Shown here piece after piece: positions 24,237-30,839 of a stretch of 30,839 nucleotides of DNA (position 1 is the stretch's first letter; each line of letters begins with the position of its first letter). Made by a program: the position numbers and the translations under genes. The stretch is from Dehalococcoidia bacterium UBA1141 (GTDB lineage Bacteria; Chloroflexota; Dehalococcoidia; Lucifugimonadales; UBA3495), in assembly GCA_002311385.1 (NCBI GenBank), contig DCAE01000103.1, positions 22,720 through 53,558 of the forward strand, in the 5' to 3' direction. The notes beneath the pieces are model-generated. The model was given only the letters and a program-made list of their open reading frames with translations, made no database searches and was not told the DNA's origin.

Positions 24237-24432
24237 AGATACCCCTTGACCCCATGCCTGGATTCTCCGGCCAACCGGTCAAATATTCAGGCTCAAATCA
24301 TCAGGCATTATTTTCTTACATAACATGGTCCCGAACCACACTAAATTATACCGACCCAGATAATCAAGTAGCAACAAGTAGGTCATGCACATTGGAGCGG
24401 AAAACCGACGATCTACGGGTTAGTTAGACGCT

Positions 24433-25653
24433 TCAGGGCGTCCCCCCGAAGGCCTCTGCGGCCAGTTCCGCTATGTGAGAGCCTATGGCCAGGGAACTGG
24501 TAGCGCCGGGGGAGGGCGCATTTAGCACGTGTACCGCCTCTTTCCCTCGCAGAATGGAAAAATCGTCCAACAGGGCACCGGAGCGCGCAACCGCCTGAGC
24601 CCGCACGCCGGAACCGCCGGGCGCTAAATCCTCCGCTTGTATCTCCGGCAGCAGTTTTTTCAAGTCCCGAACGAAGATCCTCTTGCTGTAGGAGCGTCGC
24701 ATCTCATCCATTCCAATCTTCCAGAACTTGGCGGTCATCTTCCAGAAACCGGGATAGGTGAAAGTCCCCATGGACTCGGCAAAGTTCCAGTCTGTTTTCT
24801 TGTAGCCTTCCCTTCTCAGCGCCAACACCGCATTGGGGCCCGCTTCCACCTGCCCGTGTATCGTTCGGGTGTAATGAACACCCAGAAAGGGGAACCTTGG
24901 GTCGGGCACCGGGTATATCAGGCCCTTGACCAAGTGGTGACTCTCCGGGCGCAAGGTGAAGTATTCGCCGCGGAAGGGGATGATACGCACGTCCACATTC
25001 TCGCCCATCATAACCGCCACACGGTCTGCGTATAGGCCAGCGCAATTTATGATGTGTTTGGTTTTCAATTCGCCACCGGGAGTTCTCACCACCAAGCCGT
25101 CGGGGTAACGGGTTATCTTGCTCACCGGCGCATCGGTAAAAATCTCGCCGCCGCTCTGCTGGAATCGGTTGGCGTAGGCCAAGGCGACCTGTCGATAGTC
25201 AATGATGCCGGTATAGGGTGACCAAAGGGCTTGGATGCCTGCGGCGTGGGGTTCTATCTCCTTTAAACGTTCGGGGCCAATCATTTCCAAACCCCGAACC
25301 CCGTTGGCAACGCCTCTTTCCTGCAGTGTATCCAACCGGCCAATCTCTTCCTGATTTAGCGCCACAATCACCTTACCGCATTGCTCGTACTCAATCTCGT
25401 TTTCGTCGCAAAAAGTGAGAAGCGCCTGAAGGCCCGCGACGCAGAACTTGGCTTTTTGGGAGTCTGGACGATAGTAGATTCCGGAGTGAATGACTCCGCT
25501 GTTGTGACCGGTCTGATGGCCAGCCAGTTCCGGTTCCTTTTCTACAACGGCGATGCGCCAATTAGGAACCCGTTTCTCCTTAAGTTGCATGGCGGTGGAG
25601 AGGCCGACAATGCCGCCGCCGATAATAACTACGTCGTATTCTTTCGATTTCAC
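24433..25653 (-). CDS. lhgO: L-2-hydroxyglutarate oxidase
   Basis: This FAD enzyme of the DAO family oxidises L-2-hydroxyglutarate to 2-oxoglutarate. The 406-aa length fits. The N-terminus YDVVIIGGGIVGLSTAMQL is the FAD fold, followed by HQTGHNSGVIHSGIYYRPDS, which is diagnostic of LhgO/L2HGDH, then YTGIIDYR, FRGEYFTL, and a C-terminal NAPSPGATSSLAIG. Members pass electrons to oxygen or to the quinone pool. The start is GTG at 25653 with GGAGG 6 nt upstream. It stands alone, with 196 nt to the next gene, and shares the hydroxyacid theme with the dehydrogenase at 29.8 kb. Confidence 0.93.
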   Translation of the reverse strand: MKSKEYDVVIIGGGIVGLSTAMQLKEKRVPNWRIAVVEKEPELAGHQTGHNSGVIHSGIYYRPDSQKAKFCVAGLQALLTFCDENEIEYEQCGKVIVALNQEEIGRLDTLQERGVANGVRGLEMIGPERLKEIEPHAAGIQALWSPYTGIIDYRQVALAYANRFQQSGGEIFTDAPVSKITRYPDGLVVRTPGGELKTKHIINCAGLYADRVAVMMGENVDVRIIPFRGEYFTLRPESHHLVKGLIYPVPDPRFPFLGVHYTRTIHGQVEAGPNAVLALRREGYKKTDWNFAESMGTFTYPGFWKMTAKFWKIGMDEMRRSYSKRIFVRDLKKLLPEIQAEDLAPGGSGVRAQAVARSGALLDDFSILRGKEAVHVLNAPSPGATSSLAIGSHIAELAAEAFGGTP

Positions 25654-25677
25654 GGATTGCCTCCACCCAGGATTCTT

Positions 25678-25701
25678 CCAGCAATTTTTCCAGCAATTTT
25701 T
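25678..25701. repeat. 12-bp tandem repeat in the lhgO leader
   Basis: CCAGCAATTTTT occurs twice back to back (25678-25689 and 25690-25701), followed by a degenerate third copy starting CCGTCATTT. It lies 24 nt upstream of the lhgO GTG, in the mRNA leader if the promoter near 25780 is correct. Confidence 0.7.
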
Positions 25702-25745
25702 CCGTCATTTCTCTCGGCTCTTATCCCGGTTTTGCGGCCTTTGGA

Positions 25746-25782
25746 CCGGATTACTAAGCCGGATTAACACGAATGATATCAT
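25746..25782 (-). promoter_or_regulatory. Possible lhgO promoter/operator
   Basis: On the minus strand TGA-TATCAT resembles an extended -10 inside the perfect 10-bp palindrome ATGATATCAT (25773-25782). Just downstream are two direct copies of CCGGATTA on the plus strand (25746-25753, 25759-25766). No good -35 is seen. The palindrome and repeats are observed; their function is a guess. Confidence 0.35.
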
Positions 25783-25837
25783 CAGAATCCCTGGATAATC
25801 AGCCCCAAGGCCGGTGGAGATAATAGCTTGGGAAACT

Positions 25838-25870
25838 AAAAAACGGCCACGACCGAACAAGCCGTGGCCG
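25838..25870 (-). terminator. Intrinsic terminator after the FecR-domain gene
   Basis: On the minus strand CGGCCACG (25870-25863), an 11-nt loop and CGTGGCCG (25851-25844) form an 8-bp GC-rich stem followed by six T (25843-25838). It lies 22 nt past the FecR gene stop and closes the cyclase-FecR unit. Confidence 0.92.
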
Positions 25871-25891
25871 CCAATGATTTATCCGAAAGTC

Positions 25892-27205
25892 CTAATCGAA
25901 TGCCGTGATGTCCAACATCTCGGCTGACCCAGGGTTCCGGATGGCGGTTTCGCCAGCGTCCAAATTGCCAATCTTAAAGTAGATTGTCTCCCCAGCTAGT
26001 GATACTCCACCGTACTGAGGCAACATCAGCAACAGCTGGCCGTCTTCAAGCACGCCTTGGGCCAGAGGCTCCCGGTAGGCTTTCATCCATGCGGATACCA
26101 AAGTCCCGTCGGGGGCCGGGTCTCCGTTGATGGTCGCTATCACCAATAAAGCGTGGGGTACTGCGCTCTTTACCTTGGCTGGCAGAGGGATTGGAACCGG
26201 CGTAACCGTCGGCAGAATCACCGGGGTTGGCGGCGGCTGCGTCGGCGTGGGCGCTGGCGTGGCGGTGGGCACAGGCGCCACAATTGCCACTGGAGATGGC
26301 CTAGGCCGGGGCGTTGCGGTAGGCTCGAAGACAACCACTGGCTTCTGGGGCACCGTCAGGTACGCTCTATCCTCTATGACAACTTTTACCACATCAATTA
26401 CGGTATCTTTCGCGGGCTCATCAGCCGTTATAGAGATGGAAACCGTGCTTATAGGTAAGGCTCTGATGGGAGGAATGGCAATCTCGCCGCTCAAGGCTTC
26501 CGGGAGCCCGGCGAAGCCTATCAATTCACTCTTTGTCATGAGCACCGGGATGGAAGGGGCCGATTTGGCCGTCGCGGCGCTCTTTTCCTCATCGGTCATG
26601 ATTTGCTTGCCGAAGCCGTTCTCCAGCTCACAGTTCCCGCGGAAGCACTGAACCTCTACCACCCCTTCATTAGCGTCGTATTGAACGCTCAACCAAGTGC
26701 CGCGGGGAGAGGCGGTGCCCGCAGGGGTCACAATCTTGATGGGCCTAGCCGCTTCACCCTTGGTGTCTTCAATCAGGAATAACTTGCCTTTTTCCAGCTC
26801 AATGATGGTGTCGTCTTCAATAGCAAAATTCCCCAACCGCCAGACTGTGTTGGGAGTGGTACGGGTTATTCGGGAAGCAACAGCGCCGGATGCAGAGTTG
26901 AAAGAGATGTCCACCCGCGCTTCACTGTCGCGGTAGGTCTTTACCCCGTCGCCCGGGATTAGTTTTTCTCCCACCGACGCAGGCGCGAAGCTTCCCTCCA
27001 GGCTGGGCGGTCGACGCCTTTCGGTCTCAACATGGTTGACGATTTCTTCTATAGTAATCTCCGCCTGGCCACCCCATTTCGCCAATTGCGCTGAATCTTC
27101 TTGGCCATCGAAGACTGAAAACGCCAACACAATGGCGACAGTCGCAATGGTGCTTAATACGAAAGTGCCGATTATTACTGTGGACAATCTAAATCGATTT
27201 GCCAT
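25892..27205 (-). CDS. FecR-domain membrane-anchored protein
   Basis: This 437-aa protein has a short basic N-terminus, one membrane segment at about residues 10-31 (VIIGTFVLSTIATVAIVLAF), and then an exported region. Residues about 75-200 resemble a FecR domain: a G-D-G-V-x-T turn, then a strand series ending VVTPAGTASPRGTWLSV-like (here VTPAGTASPRGTWL). A Pro/Thr-rich linker (about 300-345) leads to a C-terminal beta domain with NGDPAPDGTLVSAW. FecR-domain proteins outside iron uptake often pair with CHASE2 cyclases, as here. The ATG at 27205 is 7 nt after the cyclase stop; a GTG at 27208 is equally possible. The ligand is unknown. Confidence 0.85.
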   Translation of the reverse strand: MANRFRLSTVIIGTFVLSTIATVAIVLAFSVFDGQEDSAQLAKWGGQAEITIEEIVNHVETERRRPPSLEGSFAPASVGEKLIPGDGVKTYRDSEARVDISFNSASGAVASRITRTTPNTVWRLGNFAIEDDTIIELEKGKLFLIEDTKGEAARPIKIVTPAGTASPRGTWLSVQYDANEGVVEVQCFRGNCELENGFGKQIMTDEEKSAATAKSAPSIPVLMTKSELIGFAGLPEALSGEIAIPPIRALPISTVSISITADEPAKDTVIDVVKVVIEDRAYLTVPQKPVVVFEPTATPRPRPSPVAIVAPVPTATPAPTPTQPPPTPVILPTVTPVPIPLPAKVKSAVPHALLVIATINGDPAPDGTLVSAWMKAYREPLAQGVLEDGQLLLMLPQYGGVSLAGETIYFKIGNLDAGETAIRNPGSAEMLDITAFD

Positions 27206-27212
27206 CACTATC

Positions 27213-29252
27213 TCACATCACGGGTAGAATTTCGGGAAATGGAACCATCTGGGAATCGCTCGATACAACGCCGGTTACTTCATAAAGACTGACTTGTTGT
27301 TGCCTTCCGCGAATCTCGACGGGACCGAGGCACCGGACTTGGCACATATCCTTCACATGGTCGTAGGTTGCTCCGCTGATTAACACCGAAACGCCAAATT
27401 CCTTAGTCAAGTCCTGTAATCGCGATGTCAGGTTTACCGAATCGCCGATTACCGTATATTCCATTCGCCGGTAAGACCCGATATTGCCCACCATGGCTTG
27501 CCCTGTATTTATTGCGATGCCAATCTCCAATGGCGCCTGGGTCCTCTCCCGCCATTCGTCGGCCAAGTCCGCTAAGCGCTCCCTCATCTCCATGGCCGTT
27601 CGCACCGCCCTGGCCGGGTCGTCGTCATGAGGTTGAGGCGCGCCAAAGAAAGCAAGGATAGCGTCGCCCTCGAACTTGTCGACAGTTCCTCCGTGTTTGA
27701 ACACCACATCCGTCATCACCGTCAGGTATTGATTGAGCAGGGCCACCACTTCCTCAGGGGGCAAGCGTTCAGCAATGCCGGTGAACCCACGAATGTCGGA
27801 AAATAGCACGGTCAGGTCAGCCCGTTTCCCGCCCAATTGGGCCGCCAAAGGGTTTCGGAGCATCTCTTTGACTATTCCGGGCGCCAGATATCTGGAGAGC
27901 ATGGACCGGGCTTGTTGTTTTTCAAACTGCTCCACGCTCACTCGGTCGCTGACCGAGACGGCGTAGCTAGCAATCACCGCAATCAAGGGAGCGGTGATAG
28001 GCAAGTAGAAGTCGGCCCAAGCAAATGCTCCGAGCCATAACCCCAAGATGGCCAGCAACATGGCCACGGCCCCAGCGATACCAACCAATGGCCGGACGAA
28101 ACGGCCTAGGACCATAGCGACGACACCGAAAACTCCCAGAATCAGGATGACCTGATACCCGGATGCGGTGCGAAGAAATGACCCGTTCAGAAGGTTGTCG
28201 GCTGCGGATGCGTGAAATTCCACCCCTGCCATGCGGTTCGTGCCCGAGAATGGGGTGGGCAGCATGTCCTCAACACTTGGGTCGGTGACACCGATGAATA
28301 CAATCTTGCCCTTCAGGTCGGCAGCAAAATCCCCTTCGCCTGTCAGGACATCGCCAGCATTAACTGCGAGGTGGGTTCCCGGTCCGCCCTGGAAGTTCAC
28401 CCGGAATTGGCCGTCGTCCACATGTATCATCATGCCGTTTGGCAAGGGAATATCGCCGTTGGACAATGGGGTTCGAGGCAATTCGATATCGTTAAATCTG
28501 GCGACACCTACCAGAGCCAATCCGTAGACGAAACCTCCGTCCTTATCCAGTCCGTACGGGAGGTAATTTCTCAGCACACCATCGGAGTCCGGTTTTACTC
28601 CAACGAGACCGATTGCCCCACGGGAAGCAAAGGCCAGTTCCGTATAGGGTTCAGCCAGACCAGCCAGTCCTGTTTCATACCCGATTGCTTGGGCTGCTAG
28701 AACCACGTCTATCCCTTGGTCAACTGCACGGGCTACGGAGGTAGCCAATTCCAGGTCTTGCTTCCTTGCGCCTGCGGCGCCTAGGGCAAGCTCGTCGAAA
28801 CCAGGGCTCCCCGGTCCGATGACTGTTGTACCTTGTCGGTTTTGAATCTTCAACTCCACCCCGGACATGGCCTGGAACAGATGAGGCTGAATCTCCGAAA
28901 ACTTTTCTTGGGTGATTAAGGATTCGGAGTTGCTGCGCTCCGTGTACAAAATGTCCATAACAATGACCGCCGGTTCGTAAGAACCCACTTGGTCAACAAG
29001 CCTGGCCATCAGGCTTCGGGGCCATGGCCACCTGGGTGCCCCTCGCGCGAAATCTTCCTTGGAAACACCGACAATCACTATCTCCGGAGCCGGTTCCTGG
29101 GTGCCGCGCCAACGGAATGCCTGGTCCAAGAAGAAAAGATTCGGTCTCTCTAGAATGTCGAAAACCGACATTAGAGTTACACCAACAATCAACTGCAGAC
29201 TATAAACCAGGAAAAGACGTTTGATAGACATGAAGGAGAATACGGTTCGCAT
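27213..29252 (-). CDS. CHASE2-domain class III adenylate/guanylate cyclase
   Basis: This 679-aa membrane cyclase has one N-terminal membrane segment, an extracytoplasmic CHASE2 sensor domain (about 45-335), three further membrane helices (about 345-425) and a cytoplasmic class III catalytic domain. Catalytic residues are complete: metal-binding D486 (FSDIRGFT) and D530 (KFEGDAIL), purine-selecting K526 and T600 (EYTVIGDS), and transition-state N607 and R611 (VNLTSRL). The Lys/Thr pair favours ATP, so cAMP is the likelier product. The frame opens at a TTG at 29324, but the ATG at 29252 has GGAGG 12 nt upstream and precedes the membrane segment; 29231 is another ATG. The FecR gene follows at once, so sensor and partner are probably co-expressed. 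Confidence 0.93.
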   Translation of the reverse strand: MRTVFSFMSIKRLFLVYSLQLIVGVTLMSVFDILERPNLFFLDQAFRWRGTQEPAPEIVIVGVSKEDFARGAPRWPWPRSLMARLVDQVGSYEPAVIVMDILYTERSNSESLITQEKFSEIQPHLFQAMSGVELKIQNRQGTTVIGPGSPGFDELALGAAGARKQDLELATSVARAVDQGIDVVLAAQAIGYETGLAGLAEPYTELAFASRGAIGLVGVKPDSDGVLRNYLPYGLDKDGGFVYGLALVGVARFNDIELPRTPLSNGDIPLPNGMMIHVDDGQFRVNFQGGPGTHLAVNAGDVLTGEGDFAADLKGKIVFIGVTDPSVEDMLPTPFSGTNRMAGVEFHASAADNLLNGSFLRTASGYQVILILGVFGVVAMVLGRFVRPLVGIAGAVAMLLAILGLWLGAFAWADFYLPITAPLIAVIASYAVSVSDRVSVEQFEKQQARSMLSRYLAPGIVKEMLRNPLAAQLGGKRADLTVLFSDIRGFTGIAERLPPEEVVALLNQYLTVMTDVVFKHGGTVDKFEGDAILAFFGAPQPHDDDPARAVRTAMEMRERLADLADEWRERTQAPLEIGIAINTGQAMVGNIGSYRRMEYTVIGDSVNLTSRLQDLTKEFGVSVLISGATYDHVKDMCQVRCLGPVEIRGRQQQVSLYEVTGVVSSDSQMVPFPEILPVM

Positions 29253-29324
29253 CTTCGCCGGAAACCTCCAGCTTCCGTAACTTCCAATATTGGCAGCCCG
29301 GTTTTGCTCCGGCCTAGTGGCCAA

Positions 29325-29785
29325 TGAGTGAGATTGGCTCCTTTATCTACGTGGTTAAGTCAACCATCCGGCGGCCACTTGGAAAGCTAGGCCAAGACAA
29401 CTCTTTTGATTGTCTTGACCCCCATATACGTCTGTGCTTAACTGTAGCCGTTTGGCCCATCAGCTGGCATCTTGGTAGGCACATCTTCAGCTTAGTGCGA
29501 ACACCCACAATCCATTGGGTTCGACCATGCTGAGTATCCATCCCGTGACAAGACAATAATCACAGTGCTTTATCCTCGATTTTCCTGCGACAATATTTGG
29601 CTCCGCTGGTCTTCCCAGGTATGCGGAGATTTGATAGATACCAAGTCCCGGTGCCCAAGTACGACAACCAATGACAACTTGTAGGATTCAAAGCTGCCAT
29701 TTAAGTCTCAAATCTGTAAAAATGAGCCAAGACAAATTGGGCGGACTTTCGAATAACCGACACGCCATCTGGAGGAAAATCTAAA
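29325..29785. other. Divergent intergenic region with repeated CAAGACAA motif
   Basis: No gene is supportable here. The 8-mer CAAGACAA occurs at 29393-29400, 29549-29556 and 29728-29735, and inverted as TTGTCTTG at 29410-29417. The first and inverted copies form a stem with a 9-nt loop. It lies between the divergent cyclase and dehydrogenase genes, so a shared regulator is one explanation. Confidence 0.5.
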
Positions 29786-30778
29786 GTGAAAATTGCAGTG
29801 CTGGATGACTATCAAGCCGTAGGTCAAGACATGGCCGACTGGGGTGGACAACTCCCCAAAGGCTGCGAGTTGCTGTTCTTCCAAGACCACGTTGCCAATG
29901 AGGACGAATTAGTAGCCCGGCTTAAAGAATTTCAAGTGGTTATGGGGATGCGCGAGCGGACGGCTTTCCCTCGCTCGGTCTTGGAACGCCTGCCCGAATT
30001 GAGGCTGCTTATTACCACTGGGCCTAGAAATGCGGTGTTCGATGAGGTCGCCGCCACGGAATTGGGCATCACGATTTGCGGTACTCAAGTCGCCGGTGAA
30101 GGCCCGACCGAGCTTACTTGGGGCTTGATTATCGGTCTGCTACGCCACATACCGCAGGAAGACCAACGGACTCGCCAGGGCAAATGGGGAACGGAAATCG
30201 GGGTGGGCCTCAAAGGAAAAACGTTGGGTCTGCTGGGATTGGGCCACATTGGCTCTTTGATGGCGCGGGTGGCCAACGCCTTCGACATGAAAGTCATTGC
30301 TTGGAGCCAGAACCTGACGCCGGCCCGAGCCGCAGAATGCGATGTCACATACGTGGGGAAAGACACGTTGTTCCAGGATTCGGATATTGTCTCGATTCAC
30401 GTGCGCCTGAGCGACCGCACCAAGGGTTTGGTGGGCGCCAAGGAACTGGCTATAATGAAGCCCACCAGTTACTTGGTAAACATCTCAAGGGGTCCCATTG
30501 TGGACGAAGCGGCCTTGATTAACGCCTTGAAAAGCGAGGCAATCGCTGGCGCGGCCCTTGATACCTTCGATATTGAGCCTCTCCCCGTGGACCATCCATT
30601 CTTGCAACTCTCCAACACAATCATTGCGCCCCACAACGGTTATGTAACCGAGGAGTCCTACCGGGCATTTTATGGCGGGGGGCTTGAAGACATTCGCGCT
30701 TTCGCCAGCGGAGAGGCCATTCGCGTGGTGAACCCAGAAGTTTTGACCTCTTCCCAGTTCCGGGGTTTAGAAGAATAG
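29786..30778 (+). CDS. D-2-hydroxyacid dehydrogenase family protein
   Basis: This 330-aa NAD(P)-dependent dehydrogenase interconverts a 2-hydroxyacid and a 2-oxoacid. It has the D-isomer-specific layout: a catalytic domain at both ends and a central Rossmann fold with GLGHIG (151-156). Catalytic R235 (VNISRGPIVDEAAL), E264 (DTFDIEPLP) and H283 (APHNGYVTEE) are all present. Substrate is not predictable among glycerate, lactate, phosphoglycerate and similar acids. The length is too short for SerA with its ACT domain. The start is GTG at 29786 with GGAGGA 9 nt upstream. Nothing recognisable follows to the end of the window. Confidence 0.93.
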   Translation: MKIAVLDDYQAVGQDMADWGGQLPKGCELLFFQDHVANEDELVARLKEFQVVMGMRERTAFPRSVLERLPELRLLITTGPRNAVFDEVAATELGITICGTQVAGEGPTELTWGLIIGLLRHIPQEDQRTRQGKWGTEIGVGLKGKTLGLLGLGHIGSLMARVANAFDMKVIAWSQNLTPARAAECDVTYVGKDTLFQDSDIVSIHVRLSDRTKGLVGAKELAIMKPTSYLVNISRGPIVDEAALINALKSEAIAGAALDTFDIEPLPVDHPFLQLSNTIIAPHNGYVTEESYRAFYGGGLEDIRAFASGEAIRVVNPEVLTSSQFRGLEE

Positions 30779-30839
30779 AGCGCCGGAAGAACAGGGTCGT
30801 GGAAATAGGTTAGATAAAGTCAAGGGATAATTCCGGGAG

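Overview
The window looks like a chromosomal segment of a free-living, moderately GC-rich bacterium. My best guess is Chloroflexota of the Dehalococcoidia/SAR202 type. This rests on the gene repertoire only: a PyrR-attenuated pyrimidine operon, a DUF951 zinc-ribbon protein, CaiB/BaiF CoA-transferases and FAD oxygenases, a CHASE2 cyclase with a FecR partner, and a 7Fe/8Fe ferredoxin. No rRNA or marker tree backs it. I see no tRNA, rRNA, CRISPR array, insertion sequence or prophage.

Layout. 0.2-1.3 kb (+): pyrF and an overlapping DUF951 gene. 1.4-2.7 kb: a LysR-type regulator (-) divergent from a ferredoxin (+), with interlocking promoters over a palindrome. 3.0-4.0 kb (+): an ornithine cyclodeaminase/mu-crystallin family gene. 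4.0-12.7 kb (-): de novo pyrimidine synthesis, transcribed pyrR-pyrB-pyrC-carA, then an unrecognised 149-aa gene and carB. The pyrR leader holds a readable PyrR attenuator: binding loop, antiterminator pairing and intrinsic terminator. With pyrF, the window covers carbamoyl phosphate to dihydroorotate and OMP to UMP; pyrD and pyrE are not here.

12.8-15.5 kb (-): a putative ribbon-helix-helix protein and a large Met/Gln-rich VWA protein. 15.8-18.3 kb (+): two tandem CaiB/BaiF family III CoA-transferases behind an extended -10 promoter; the first lacks the family's catalytic Asp and the second keeps it. 18.3-21.0 kb (-): a tight three-gene unit of isocitrate lyase/PEP mutase superfamily lyase, isochorismatase/nicotinamidase-like hydrolase and FAD monooxygenase, probably catabolic. 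21.3-24.2 kb (-): fabG, plsX and a two-hotdog MaoC-like protein, all lipid or acyl-CoA related. 24.4-25.7 kb (-): L-2-hydroxyglutarate oxidase. 25.8-29.3 kb (-): a CHASE2 adenylate/guanylate cyclase followed by a FecR-domain membrane protein and a clear terminator. 29.8-30.8 kb (+): a D-2-hydroxyacid dehydrogenase.

Most noteworthy: the asymmetric CoA-transferase pair; matching inserts in both ATP-grasp halves of CarB; short in-phase tandem duplications at three places in the pyr operon, one duplicating the pyrB stop/pyrC start junction; the unrecognised gene inside the pyr cluster; and a repeated CAAGACAA motif in the 29.3-29.8 kb intergenic region. I do not see a clearly new defence or mobile system.
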